A DNA stretch of 64,000 bases from Mesorhizobium_K quangtriensis (GTDB taxonomy: Bacteria > Pseudomonadota > Alphaproteobacteria > Rhizobiales > Rhizobiaceae), in NCBI RefSeq assembly GCF_040081925.1, contig NZ_JBEBMF010000001.1, forward strand, positions 992,001 to 1,056,000. The letters are read 5' to 3'. The number at the start of each line of letters is the position of its first letter. The stretch's first letter is position 1. Shown here one piece after another: positions 9,231 through 18,599 of the stretch. The notes beneath the pieces were generated by a model that worked only from the letters and a program-made list of their open reading frames with translations, had not been told where the DNA came from and did no database searches. Position numbers and translations under genes: made by a program.

Positions 9231-9815
9231 CTGCTCGCTCTTTGGCCTGAACGGCGAACAGCCATTCCGGTTGACGGTTAGCGTGGAGAATATCCACGCA
9301 GCGGTCCACCCCGTCCCAAAGTGCAAATCCAGCGCCAGAAAGAATAGCGAACGAAATGCGTTTGCGAAATGACCGGAATAAGGTTTTTTGGCGATAGGAC
9401 CAAATTGTCGCGGCCGAGAGTTCGTCGAACGTCTTTAGCCAGTCGCATGCAGGCCTTTGATTCAGCCTGACTTTTCAATGCGTCGCGGCGTTCTCTTGAA
9501 TTGCCTGACGTGTGCATTGGAACAGTTGGCGATCTTCCCGGCCGCATCGCTTTTGACAGACACGTTGACAAGGCATCGGTTTGTCTGCCCTTTAAGGGCA
9601 AGCGGAATTCCGCCTGCATGGGGTTGGGCATGTGTTGCACGGGGGCTGGCACGGCGCTTTGAAGCGGAGTGTGAAGTGTCGTGTCGATGCAGCCAGATCC
9701 CGTGGAAGGGCCGGTCCCCGGTCCTTGGCGTTACGCTTGACCTGCGTGGGGGCAGGGGTCCGCGATCAGCGGACAGGACGGGCAGGGTAGCTTTTGTGAG
9801 GGTGCCCGCGCCGTG
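9231..9815. promoter_or_regulatory. Divergent control region between GH16 and glycosyltransferase genes
   Basis: 585 bases with no supportable gene. It holds two TTGACA boxes on the plus strand (9553-9558 and 9565-9570), and downstream of them a 15-base dyad TGCCCTTTAAGGGCA (9586-9600) with 7-base arms, which would sit over the -10 area of a promoter for the glycosyltransferase. A second small hairpin, GTCCGC-N5-GCGGAC (9758-9774), lies in the would-be leader. The long distance from the boxes to the start codon implies a leader of more than 200 bases. No regulator can be named. Confidence 0.4.
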
Positions 9816-10958
9816 ATGTTCTGGGTTTGCATTTCCCTTTTTGCTTTCTTCCTGCTGCTCAGCATCCATCCCTTCGTCACCTATCCGCTGTCGCTGATGC
9901 CTTTCCGCCGCAGCCGGACTCCTGTGGTGGCGTCGTCTTTCCCGACATTCGCGATTTGCGTCTGCGCCTACAATGAGGAGCGCACGATCGCCGAGAAGGC
10001 CAGGAACATGATCGCGGTTGCCGCCACGGTGCCGCACTGCGAACTCTTCATCTATGTCGACGGCGCAAGCGACAGGACGCTTGAGAAATTGACGCCTTTC
10101 CGGGACCGGATAAATGTCGTCGCCGCCGACATAAGGCGCGGCAAGTCACACGGCATGAACGTACTGGTTGACCGCTGCACGGCCGACATCGTCGTCTTCA
10201 CCGATGCCAATGTCGAACTTGACCGCAATGCGCTGGTCGAGATCGCGCCATGGTTCGGCGACGAGGAAGTTGGCTGTGTCTGCGGTCACCTCGTCTATTC
10301 CAATCCGGACGAAAGCGCGATGGCAAGCTCAGGCTCGCTCTACTGGCGCGTCGAGGAGGCGATCAAGCAACTCGAGAGCGATGCCTACAGCGTCGTGGGT
10401 GCCGACGGGTCGCTCTTCGCGATCAGGCGCTCGGCCCATCATGTCGTTCCCGACGACATCATCGACGACTTCTACGTCTCCATGATGATTCTGGCCGACG
10501 GAATGCGCGTCGTGCGCGCACCGAAGGCGCTTGCCTTCGAGAAATCAGCGACCAGCACCTATGACGAATTCCGCCGGAAAATCCGCATCGCCTGCCAGGC
10601 CTTCAACGTCCATAGGCTGATCTGGCCGCGTATCTGGCGCAAGCCGGCGCTGGCCTACTGCTACGTCTCGCACCGCCTGCTCAAATGGCTCATCGGCTAC
10701 AATCTATTGCTCGCCGGAATTTTCTTGCTGCTCGCACTGATGACGGTTTTCCCGTCGGGACTAGTGCTCGTCGCGGTCGCGTTGCTGCTTGGTGTTTTCG
10801 CGGTCTTGCTGGCGCTGGGGTTCGGGCCGGCGCAGAAAATTCTGGCGATGCTGCTGTCCTTCGCGGGTACGTCATGGGGTGTCTGGCGCTCTGTGCGCGG
10901 CGACCGCTTCCAGACCTGGACACCGACCCCGAGCGCACGCGCGAGCGGACAACGATGA
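9816..10958 (+). CDS. Membrane-bound family 2 glycosyltransferase
   Basis: A GT2 enzyme of 380 residues with an N-terminal membrane helix, a GT-A catalytic core (AICVCAYNEERTI; IYVDGASDRT; VFTDANVELDRNAL as the metal/nucleotide site; DDFYVSMMIL) and an RRKIRIACQAF stretch resembling the Q/RxxRW region of processive synthases. Two or more C-terminal membrane helices follow (about 290-350). ATG 9816 is one codon after a GTG at 9813; GAGGGTG (9798-9804) is the ribosome site. Such enzymes extend or polymerise surface polysaccharides from the cytoplasmic face. It lies upstream of the ExoP-like gene on the same strand, 180 bases apart. Confidence 0.85.
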   Translation: MFWVCISLFAFFLLLSIHPFVTYPLSLMPFRRSRTPVVASSFPTFAICVCAYNEERTIAEKARNMIAVAATVPHCELFIYVDGASDRTLEKLTPFRDRINVVAADIRRGKSHGMNVLVDRCTADIVVFTDANVELDRNALVEIAPWFGDEEVGCVCGHLVYSNPDESAMASSGSLYWRVEEAIKQLESDAYSVVGADGSLFAIRRSAHHVVPDDIIDDFYVSMMILADGMRVVRAPKALAFEKSATSTYDEFRRKIRIACQAFNVHRLIWPRIWRKPALAYCYVSHRLLKWLIGYNLLLAGIFLLLALMTVFPSGLVLVAVALLLGVFAVLLALGFGPAQKILAMLLSFAGTSWGVWRSVRGDRFQTWTPTPSARASGQR

Positions 10959-11138
10959 AGTTCTCTTGCACCGCAGCAAAACTCTGCTAACTTGACTTCA
11001 AGGGCTCGGGACAGAAAGGCCGTTTAGGATAAACTTTTAAATACAGAGACTTGATGCCGGTGGTCGGTATCACGGGAAGTTTCCAAGGTCGCTGATTCGA
11101 GAGTTTATGCTGCGGCGCAGTATGCAGGAACGGCCCCG

Positions 11139-13457
11139 ATGCTCGTGCAGCTCCAGAAGAATTGGCCGGCGGAGACACCTCCGCCCTCCTCCCCCGTCGA
11201 GGCAGAGGCTGGCCTTCTCAGCATTGCAAATCTTCTTGCGATTTTGCGCCGCCGTGCGCTGCTCATCGGCATTGCGGTGGCTGCGATGATCGTGGTGGGT
11301 CTGCTGTACATCGTCACCACCAAGCCGATGTTCGACTCGACTGCGCTTGTCTATCTCGACATCGAAAACGCGCAGCTCGTCGGTGGGAACGAACAGAACA
11401 CGTCGGGCACGCCGGCAAGCCTGAGCGATGTCGACGTCAACAGCCAGCTCCAGATCATCCGCTCCGAGAAGATCGCCCTGTCGGTCATCGAGCAGCTCGG
11501 CATCAGCGATGCGGACGAGTTCAGGCGGCCGCCGAACCTGATCGTCCAGCTCATCACGAGGGGCATGGGCGTCATCCGTTCGATGGTGCGGCTTGGGCCG
11601 CCGCCGGCCGTGGTCGAGGAGGCGGGCGTTCCGCGCTTCGTGGTCGAGGAGTTCAGCAAGCGGCTGCGTGTCGACCGCGTCGACGATACCTTCGTCCTGG
11701 GCATCAGCTTCACGTCGGAAAACGCGGATCGCGCCGCCGCCGTCGCCAACGCGGTGGCCAACGCCTATCTCGAGGAAAAGCTCGACGCGCGCTACGAGTC
11801 GGTGCGTCGTGCCTCGACATGGCTGGAGGGACGCCTGTCGGAACTGCGCGAGAAGGCGGTGGCATCCGACCAACTCGTCCAGCAGTACAAGCGCGAGCAC
11901 GGCATCATCGACACCAACACCGGCGGCGGGCAGCTCCTGTCCGACACCCAGTTGACCGATCTCTCGGCGAGGCTGGTCGAGGCGCAGAAAGAGACGGCGA
12001 CGCGCCGCGCGCGCTACGACCAGATCGCGCAGATGATCGCATCGGGCAATCCCGATGCTTCCGTCGTCGATTCGCTCTCCAGCCCCGTCATCAGCCAGTT
12101 GCGCGCGCAATATTCGCGCATCGCCCAGCAGGAGGCCGACATCTCCCGCCGCTACGGCGCCGAGCATGATGCCGCGCAGCGCGCTCGGAGCCAGATGGAG
12201 GACATCAACGGGCTGATCCTCCGTGAGCTTGGTCGCATCGAGCAGGTTTACAAGAGCGACCTCGAAGTTGCGCAGAAGCAGGAAGCCGAACTCTCACAGC
12301 AGATGGAGGGGTTCACGACCCGTTCGACTGATATCGCCGAGGCGCGGGTGCGGCTGCGCGAACTCGAGCGCAACGCCGAGGCTGATCAGAATCTCTACGA
12401 GAGCTTTCTCGATCGCTACAAGTCGGCGCTCCAGCAGCAGTCCTTCCCAATCACCGATGCGCGCGTGCTGACCGAGGCGTCTCCCGCGCGGAAGAAATCT
12501 TCGCCGAAGACTGTGATCACACTCGCGCTGTCGACGGTGGCCGGTCTCGCGCTCGGCCTTCTGCTGGCGCTCGGCCGCGAACTCGCCGACAGGACGTTCC
12601 GTACGCCAGGCCAGATCGAGCAGGTGCTCGGCGTTCCATGTCTCGGCATCCTGCCGAAGCTCGGACGCGGCCAGACCCGCCGCGCGCTCCACACCGCGCG
12701 CAAGGAAGGAACCTCGGCGCGTCTGCTGTCGCGCGATCTCGGTGTTCTGCAGCACGTCGTCAAGGCACCGCTCTCGCGTTTTGCGGAGACGCTGCGTTCG
12801 GTGAAGCTCGCTTTCGATTTCGCGCCCGGCGATGGCGGCATGCGCGTGATCGGCGTCGTGTCTTCGATGCCCGGCGAGGGCAAGTCGACCGTGTCGATGA
12901 ACATCGCGCAACTGATCGCGTCGTCTGGCAATTCCGTGCTGGTGATCGACGCCGACCTCAGGAGCCCGACGCTTACGCGCGAGGTAACGCCGGACGCCGA
13001 GGCGGGACTGTTCGAGTTCCTCGTCAACAACGTGCCGATCAACGACCTGATTTATTCGGACGACGCCAAGCGACTGAAATTCCTGCCGGCGGCCGGCAAG
13101 GGCGGTGCCGAGCAGAAGACTGACCTGATCGGCTCCGGCAAGATGGCGCAACTTCTCACGGCGGCGCGCCAGACCTACAACTACGTCATCGTTGACCTGC
13201 CGCCGCTGGCTCCTGTCATCGACGCGAAGGCGGTGGCCGGCTCTGTCGATGGGTTCGTGTTCGTGGTCGAGTGGGGCGAGACCTCGATCGCGACCGTGTC
13301 CGATGCGCTGCACAACGCGCCGCACGTCAACCAGAAGATCATCGGCTGCGTTCTCAACAAGGCGGACGAGAACACGCTGCGTCTCTACACCGCCAGCATC
13401 GGCAACAGCTCCTACTACCATCATGAAAAGTTCAGCTCTTACGTATCTCAGGGCTGA
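11139..13457 (+). CDS. exoP: EPS chain-length regulator with BY-kinase domain (ExoP/Wzc-like)
   Basis: A 772-residue Wzz-kinase fusion. It has a first membrane helix near residues 40-60, a large periplasmic coiled-coil part to about 450, a second helix near 458-480, then a cytoplasmic tyrosine autokinase. The kinase shows Walker A (PGEGKST, about 577-583), Walker A' (VLVIDADLR, about 600) and Walker B (YVIVDLPPL, about 682). The C-terminus has a tyrosine cluster (YTASIGNSSYYHHEKFSSY), the usual autophosphorylation tail. Such proteins set polymer length together with the polymerase and export channel. The ATG at 11139 follows AGGAACGG. Its last 35 bases overlap the phosphatase gene. Confidence 0.88.
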   Translation: MLVQLQKNWPAETPPPSSPVEAEAGLLSIANLLAILRRRALLIGIAVAAMIVVGLLYIVTTKPMFDSTALVYLDIENAQLVGGNEQNTSGTPASLSDVDVNSQLQIIRSEKIALSVIEQLGISDADEFRRPPNLIVQLITRGMGVIRSMVRLGPPPAVVEEAGVPRFVVEEFSKRLRVDRVDDTFVLGISFTSENADRAAAVANAVANAYLEEKLDARYESVRRASTWLEGRLSELREKAVASDQLVQQYKREHGIIDTNTGGGQLLSDTQLTDLSARLVEAQKETATRRARYDQIAQMIASGNPDASVVDSLSSPVISQLRAQYSRIAQQEADISRRYGAEHDAAQRARSQMEDINGLILRELGRIEQVYKSDLEVAQKQEAELSQQMEGFTTRSTDIAEARVRLRELERNAEADQNLYESFLDRYKSALQQQSFPITDARVLTEASPARKKSSPKTVITLALSTVAGLALGLLLALGRELADRTFRTPGQIEQVLGVPCLGILPKLGRGQTRRALHTARKEGTSARLLSRDLGVLQHVVKAPLSRFAETLRSVKLAFDFAPGDGGMRVIGVVSSMPGEGKSTVSMNIAQLIASSGNSVLVIDADLRSPTLTREVTPDAEAGLFEFLVNNVPINDLIYSDDAKRLKFLPAAGKGGAEQKTDLIGSGKMAQLLTAARQTYNYVIVDLPPLAPVIDAKAVAGSVDGFVFVVEWGETSIATVSDALHNAPHVNQKIIGCVLNKADENTLRLYTASIGNSSYYHHEKFSSYVSQG

Positions 13458-14271
13458 GGCGCCCTGGACAGCGCTTGGACGCAGGCTGAGCGACTGGCTT
13501 GGGCTGTCGGCGCACAAGACGCAGCAACGCCCGGCCCGGCCGCGTTATCCGGCGATCGATGCACGCACGGTCATCTATGCGATCGGCGACATCCACGGCC
13601 GCTCTGACCTTTTGCGCGACGTTCATGGCCGGATCGACGCGGATTGGAGCGCACGACCCGCCGAGCGACGCCTGGAGGTCTATCTCGGCGACTATGTCGA
13701 CCGCGGGCCTGACAGTGCGGCTGTCATCGGGGTGTTACGTGAGCGCGCTACCCAAACGCGGATCATGCCGCTTGCGGGCAATCATGAGGCGATGCTCCTC
13801 CACTTTCTCGACGGTCGCGTTGCCGACCGCGAGTGGCTCGCCTTTGGCGGGGCGGCGACCGCGCTTTCCTACGGCGTCAACCCTGCCCGAGAGACGGTCC
13901 TCAGCGCAGCGCTGTCACGGGCGATCCCGCTCGAGGACGTACGGTTCCTGCGGTCGCTTCGTCCAAGTTTCAGATACGGCCCCTATTTCTTCGCCCATGC
14001 GGGCGTCGTGCCAAACCGCCCATTGGATCAACAGGTGGCGGACGACCTGATGTGGATCAGAAAGCCTTTTCTCGACCATCACGGATCTTTCGGTGCCATC
14101 GTCGTGCACGGCCATACTCCGATTGACACGCCGGACTTCCAGCAGAACAGGATCAATCTCGATACCGGCGCATACGCCACCCACCGCCTGAGCTGCCTGC
14201 GCATAGACGCCACCGGCGCGGCGCTTGTGCCGGCCGGCGGATGGAATGCGGACGTAAAACAAGATATTTAG
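13423..14271 (+). CDS. PPP-family metallophosphatase overlapping the exoP-like gene
   Basis: A 282-residue protein with the full PPP-type metallophosphoesterase signature: GDIHGR (near residue 53), GDYVDRG (about 88), GNHE (about 119), AHAG (about 190) and HGHTP (about 228). These bind two metal ions and dephosphorylate phosphoproteins. I start at ATG 13423, inside the exoP-like gene in another frame; the longer frame upstream is only a shadow of exoP. The 35-base overlap implies coupled translation. BY-kinase operons usually carry a low-molecular-weight tyrosine phosphatase, so a PPP-type enzyme here may be the cognate partner, although that is inference. Ser/Thr versus Tyr specificity is open. 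Confidence 0.85.
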   Translation: MKSSALTYLRAEAPWTALGRRLSDWLGLSAHKTQQRPARPRYPAIDARTVIYAIGDIHGRSDLLRDVHGRIDADWSARPAERRLEVYLGDYVDRGPDSAAVIGVLRERATQTRIMPLAGNHEAMLLHFLDGRVADREWLAFGGAATALSYGVNPARETVLSAALSRAIPLEDVRFLRSLRPSFRYGPYFFAHAGVVPNRPLDQQVADDLMWIRKPFLDHHGSFGAIVVHGHTPIDTPDFQQNRINLDTGAYATHRLSCLRIDATGAALVPAGGWNADVKQDI

Positions 14272-14326
14272 GCCAGGAGAGGGAGACGGAGCTTCGGCCC
14301 GCCCCGACTGTTGAAAGGAAGTCTTG

Positions 14327-15682
14327 ATGCGGATCACGATGATAGGCAGCGGCTACGTCGGCCTCGTCTCGGGCGCGTGCCTGGCCGATTTCGGCCATGA
14401 CATCGTCTGCGTCGACAAGGACGAAAGCAAGGTTGAGGCGTTGAGGAGCGGCCGCATCCCGATCTTCGAGCCGGGCCTCGACGCTCTCGTCGCTGCCAAC
14501 GTCAAGGCGGGCCGCCTATCGTTCACAACCGACCTCGAGAAAGGCGTCGAGGGCGCTGAGGTCATCTTCATCGCGGTCGGCACGCCCGCGCGGCGTGGCG
14601 ACGGTCATGCCGACCTTTCCTATGTCTACGAGGCTGCGCGCACGATCGCGCCGCTGATCCGGGATTTTACCGTCGTCGTTACCAAGTCGACCGTGCCGGT
14701 CGGCACAGGGGACGAGATCGAGAAGATCATTCGGAAGACAAACCCGTCCGCCGACGTCGCTGTCGTCTCCAACCCTGAGTTCCTGCGCGAGGGCGCGGCG
14801 ATCGACGATTTCCGTCGTCCAGATCGCATCGTTGTCGGCCTCTCCGACGATCGCGCGCAGTCCGTGATGACCGAGGTCTACCGCCCGCTCTATCTGAACC
14901 AGGCGCCGATGCTCTTCACCGGTCGGCGCACGGCCGAATTGATCAAGTATGCGGGCAACGCCTTCCTCGCCATGAAGATCACCTTCATCAACGAGATCGC
15001 TGACCTCTGCGAGAAGACCGGCGCCAATGTGCAGCAGGTCGCGCAGGGCATCGGGCTCGACAATCGCATCGGTTCGAAGTTTTTGCATGCGGGTCCGGGT
15101 TATGGCGGCTCCTGCTTTCCCAAGGACACCGTGGCGCTTGCCAAGACCGCGCAGGATTTCGGCAGCCCGATGCGGCTGGTCGAGACGACGGTCGCCGTCA
15201 ACACCGCGCGCAAGCGCTCCATCGCGCGCAAGGTCGTCTCGGCCTGCGGCGGCAGCGTCGACGACAAGAAGATCGCAATACTCGGTCTGACCTTCAAGCC
15301 GAACACGGACGACATGCGCGAATCGCCGTCACTGACGATTATTCAGGCGCTTCAGGACGCCGGCGCGGAAATCTCCGCCTACGATCCCGAGGGTATGGAA
15401 CATGCAAAGTCTATGCTGGAGAACGTCACCTTCGCCAGCGACCCCTACGATGCGGCCAGGGACGCCGACGCGCTGGTGATCGTGACGGAATGGAACGCCT
15501 TCCGCGCCATGGACTTCAAGCGCCTCAAGCAGGTGATGAAGACGCCGCTGCTGGTCGATTTGCGCAACATCTACCGCAAGGACGAGGTCAAGGGGCACGG
15601 CTTCGGCTATGTCGGCGTCGGCCGTCCTACCGAGGATTATTTGAGCCCGGTACGTCTCGGCGTGAAGGCAAGCGCGTCGTAA
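14327..15682 (+). CDS. ugd: UDP-glucose 6-dehydrogenase
   Basis: A 451-residue NAD-dependent dehydrogenase that oxidises UDP-glucose to UDP-glucuronate. The N-terminal Rossmann motif GSGYVGLVSG is at residues 6-15, the middle domain has NPEFLREGAAIDDF, and the catalytic Cys lies in GPGYGGSCFPKDT near residue 261. The C-terminal UDP-binding domain has LTFKPNTDDMRESPS. The start is ATG 14327, with AAAGGAAG just upstream; a TTG one codon earlier is less likely. Its presence in the cluster indicates that the polysaccharide can contain glucuronic acid or sugars derived from it, which suits the heparinase-like lyase nearby. Confidence 0.95.
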   Translation: MRITMIGSGYVGLVSGACLADFGHDIVCVDKDESKVEALRSGRIPIFEPGLDALVAANVKAGRLSFTTDLEKGVEGAEVIFIAVGTPARRGDGHADLSYVYEAARTIAPLIRDFTVVVTKSTVPVGTGDEIEKIIRKTNPSADVAVVSNPEFLREGAAIDDFRRPDRIVVGLSDDRAQSVMTEVYRPLYLNQAPMLFTGRRTAELIKYAGNAFLAMKITFINEIADLCEKTGANVQQVAQGIGLDNRIGSKFLHAGPGYGGSCFPKDTVALAKTAQDFGSPMRLVETTVAVNTARKRSIARKVVSACGGSVDDKKIAILGLTFKPNTDDMRESPSLTIIQALQDAGAEISAYDPEGMEHAKSMLENVTFASDPYDAARDADALVIVTEWNAFRAMDFKRLKQVMKTPLLVDLRNIYRKDEVKGHGFGYVGVGRPTEDYLSPVRLGVKASAS

Positions 15683-15785
15683 GGAACTACGCGATCGCGC
15701 AATGCGATCGCCTTGACCCTTGTTGCGTCGCAGCATAGCCTTCGCAGGCTGGCGGGCGGCACTCGAAAATGGCAGGTTGAGCCTC

Positions 15786-16688
15786 ATGAAAAAAGTCCGC
15801 AAGGCGGTATTTCCTGTAGCAGGATTGGGGACGCGGTTTCTGCCAGCGACGAAGGCGATACCGAAGGAGATGCTGACGGTCGTGGACCGTCCGGTGATCC
15901 AGTATGTGGTCGACGAGGCGCGCGAGGCGGGCATCGAGCACTTCATCTTCGTGACCGGCCGCAACAAGGCCGTCATCGAGGATCACTTCGACATCCAGTT
16001 CGAGCTGAATCACACGCTTGCCCAACGCGGCAAGGACGACCAGCTGGCCAAGCTGCAGCGCCTGCAGCCGCTGCCCGGCCAGACGAGTTTTACCCGCCAG
16101 CAGGAGCCGCTGGGCTTGGGCCATGCGGTCTGGTGCGCGCGCGAACTGGTCGGCGACGAGCCGTTCGCTCTTCTGCTGCCCGACATGATCATGCAGTCTG
16201 AAAAGAGCTGCATGAAGGAAATGGTGGAGCTTTACGACAACACCGGCGGCAACATCATCGCGGTGCAGGAATGCGATCCGGCCGAGGCGCATAAATACGG
16301 CATCGTGGGCCGGGGCGAGGAGACACACAACGGCTTCCGCATCACGTCGATGGTGGAGAAGCCGAAGCAGGGCACGGCGCCGTCGAACCTCTTCATCAAC
16401 GGCCGCTACATCCTGCAGCCGGAGATCTTCGCGATCCTGGAAAGCCAAGAGCGCGGTGCGGGCAACGAGATCCAGTTGACGGACGGGATGCTGCGTCTTG
16501 AGCAGGACCAGCGCTTCTTCGGCTATCACTACCGGGGCCGGACCTTCGACTGCGGCTCGCCGGAGGGCTTTGTCGAGGCCAACGTCGCCTTCGCGCTCGC
16601 CCGCCACGACCTCTCCGCAAAAATGGCAGGCGCGATCGAGGAACTGCTGGTGGACATGAAGCCAGCTCCGTTGCAGAAGACCGGCTGA
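15786..16688 (+). CDS. galU: UTP-glucose-1-phosphate uridylyltransferase
   Basis: A 300-residue GalU (ExoN-type) enzyme that makes UDP-glucose from UTP and glucose-1-phosphate, feeding the dehydrogenase encoded just upstream. Motifs are FPVAGLGTRFLPATKA at the N-terminus (nucleotide loop), PKEMLTVVDRPVIQY, GLGHAVWCA and the pyrophosphorylase C-terminal GNEIQLTDGM. The start ATG 15786 begins exactly at the conserved MKKVRKAVFP; longer frames add non-conserved residues. A small coiled-coil gene follows after four bases. Confidence 0.95.
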   Translation: MKKVRKAVFPVAGLGTRFLPATKAIPKEMLTVVDRPVIQYVVDEAREAGIEHFIFVTGRNKAVIEDHFDIQFELNHTLAQRGKDDQLAKLQRLQPLPGQTSFTRQQEPLGLGHAVWCARELVGDEPFALLLPDMIMQSEKSCMKEMVELYDNTGGNIIAVQECDPAEAHKYGIVGRGEETHNGFRITSMVEKPKQGTAPSNLFINGRYILQPEIFAILESQERGAGNEIQLTDGMLRLEQDQRFFGYHYRGRTFDCGSPEGFVEANVAFALARHDLSAKMAGAIEELLVDMKPAPLQKTG

Positions 16689-16692
16689 CAGA

Positions 16693-17034
16693 ATGTCTCT
16701 TTTCAGTTTCCGGACCCGAAGCGCAGAACGGGACGACGCAACCGATCAGCGTCGTTTCGACCGCCTGACGCGGCTTCTGGACGAACTGACGGACGAAATC
16801 TCGGTCGAGAAGTCCGGTCTGGAACGCCGCTATGCCTCGGTGTCGGCCGACGCAGCGTTTCTTGACGAGGCAATCGAGAACGAGGAGGCGTCAAGCCGCT
16901 CAAAGGGCAGGGAAGCGGAACTGACCTCGTCCATCCTCGCCTGCGAGCGCAGGCTCGGCGTCCTTTCGCGCCAGAACTCGGTGATCGAGGAACTGCGCCG
17001 GACCTTGGCGGAACTGATCAAGAAGATCGGCTGA
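16693..17034 (+). CDS. Small coiled-coil protein downstream of galU
   Basis: A 113-residue soluble, highly charged protein predicted to be almost entirely helical, with heptad-like spacing of Leu/Ala (RLTRLLDELTDEI; ILACERRLGVL; VIEELRRTLAELIKKIG). I do not recognise a named family. The ATG lies four bases after the galU stop, so it is very probably translated from the galU transcript. It may be a small regulatory or scaffolding partner, but nothing in the sequence fixes a function. It converges on the SAF-domain gene. Confidence 0.65.
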   Translation: MSLFSFRTRSAERDDATDQRRFDRLTRLLDELTDEISVEKSGLERRYASVSADAAFLDEAIENEEASSRSKGREAELTSSILACERRLGVLSRQNSVIEELRRTLAELIKKIG

Positions 17035-17050
17035 CGCGGAGCGCCTCAGG

Positions 17051-18373
17051 TCAATCGCCGTAAATCTGCCTGTCCTGCCGGGCGCGCAGTTCCACCAGCT
17101 TCGATCCTGCCGGCGGCGCGGCATTGTCGTAGGTCAGAAGCTCGCCCTTCCTGATCGGGGCCTTCACGGAGCCGCCCTGCAGCAGGCCGCAAGGTACAGC
17201 CCGCGCGGCGCGCGCCTCCGGGGCGGTCATTGTCCACGAGCGGTAGCAATACTGGCCTATCGCATCGAGCGTGTCGCCGGGGTTGAGATCCTTCTTCGCG
17301 ACCGCGCAGACTTCTGCGACCGGTTTCGGCAGCGGCACCATGTCAGGCCTGCCGTAGAGCACGACGCGCGCGCAGGTGAGCGGCACCTCCAGTGAGGTGA
17401 GGTGGTAAGGCCTGTGGAAGGTGATGTAGGGCCCATGGCCGATCTTGAGGTCTTCCATGCGCTCCATCACGCGCGGATGGCGCATTTCGGCGACAACGAA
17501 GACGCCGGGCGACACGCCCTTGCCGATCGAATAATCAACGACGCCCTTGCGCGACAGTACGCCGCCGTCCTCCTTCGGGATCAGCACCTTCGGAAGATCG
17601 GCAAGCGAGGCGGATGGACCGTGCATGCCCGGCTTGTCCGGGATGAGGCCGGTGGCGTTGGCGATCGCCGCCATCTCCACCATTGTCTTGGAGCCGTCGA
17701 CGAACTCGACCAGCATGCGGACGTTCATGTTGCGCCGCGCCGCTTCCTCTTCATAGGCCGGCGGCGTCGCGTCGATGTTGAGCGGATTGTTCTTGCCCTT
17801 ACCTGCGGCGACGATCGGGTAGCCCATCGCGGAGACGAACTCGATGAGCTCCATGCAGGACGACGGCTCGTCGCCCGCGCCAAGCGAATAGACCACGCCC
17901 ATCCGGTCGGCCTCGCTCTTCAGGAAGGCGCCGATGGTGACGTCGGCCTCGACATTCATCATAACCAGATGCTTGCCGTTCTCGATGGTGCGCAGCCCGA
18001 TATCCGCGCCGACGGCCGGCACGCCCGTGGCGTCGACCACGACGTCGATCAGCTCGTTGCCGATGACGAGCCCGGCATCGCCGGTGATCGCGATCTTGCC
18101 TGCCTCGATCGCTTGCGTGACGGCTGAGGCTGTTCCCGCTTCGGCGGAATGGCCATTTTCTCCATAGGCCATTTCCACCGCATCGGCCGCGTTCCTAAGC
18201 TTGCTGCGAACGGCGATGGCGCCGACCTCGATGCCTTCCATATGCGCGACCTGGGTGACGACATCCGTCCCCATTTCGCCAGCGCCAATCAGGCCGACGC
18301 GGATCGGCTTTCCGGACTTTCCGCGTTCCCTAAGGTCGCGCGCGAGGCCGGTCGGTGAAATATTGATGCTCAT
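17051..18373 (-). CDS. NAD(P)-dependent oxidoreductase with SAF domain
   Basis: A 440-residue protein with an N-terminal homoserine-dehydrogenase-like Rossmann domain (VGLIGAGEMG, about residues 26-35; VVVDATGVP) and a C-terminal SAF domain (about 350-430: CAVAKKDLNPGDTLDAIG ... VPCGLL ... IRKGELLTYD). Proteins of this build are often mislabelled as FlgA-like because of SAF; the whole protein looks like an oxidoreductase of a sugar-acid or hydroxy-acid pathway whose substrate I cannot name. ATG 18373 is preceded by AGGAAA. A 13-base dyad (18397-18409) lies just upstream and may be its operator. Confidence 0.7.
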   Translation of the reverse strand: MSINISPTGLARDLRERGKSGKPIRVGLIGAGEMGTDVVTQVAHMEGIEVGAIAVRSKLRNAADAVEMAYGENGHSAEAGTASAVTQAIEAGKIAITGDAGLVIGNELIDVVVDATGVPAVGADIGLRTIENGKHLVMMNVEADVTIGAFLKSEADRMGVVYSLGAGDEPSSCMELIEFVSAMGYPIVAAGKGKNNPLNIDATPPAYEEEAARRNMNVRMLVEFVDGSKTMVEMAAIANATGLIPDKPGMHGPSASLADLPKVLIPKEDGGVLSRKGVVDYSIGKGVSPGVFVVAEMRHPRVMERMEDLKIGHGPYITFHRPYHLTSLEVPLTCARVVLYGRPDMVPLPKPVAEVCAVAKKDLNPGDTLDAIGQYCYRSWTMTAPEARAARAVPCGLLQGGSVKAPIRKGELLTYDNAAPPAGSKLVELRARQDRQIYGD

Positions 18374-18396
18374 ATACGCATTTCCTGGCTGTCCGG

Positions 18397-18409
18397 CTGG
18401 AATATCCAG
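18397..18409. promoter_or_regulatory. Dyad CTGGA-ATA-TCCAG upstream of SAF-domain gene
   Basis: A perfect 5-base inverted repeat with a 3-base centre, 24-36 bases upstream of the SAF-domain start codon, inside the 226-base gap between that gene and the divergent PNPOx-like gene. The size suits a dimeric regulator site (FCD-GntR sites have a similar N3 centre). The regulator is unknown. Confidence 0.35.
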
Positions 18410-18599
18410 TTCACGTCGCCGCGAAGACGGGAGTCGATACCGCCTATTGCCGGGATAGTCGAGGGATTCGTCTCATCACGCAGGGGCTGGTACGATCCGT
18501 CACGCCTGATCGTATCCGGGAACAGATCGTTCAACCTGTCGCCCCTTTGGATCGATGGCTGCGACGCCTAGATTCGATCTTTAATTCCGGGGTGTAGTC

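Noticed and set aside
13192..13422. N-terminal extension of the phosphatase frame into exoP
   Set aside because: Low-complexity Arg/Ser/Thr-rich shadow of the kinase domain; ATG 13423 is more plausible.
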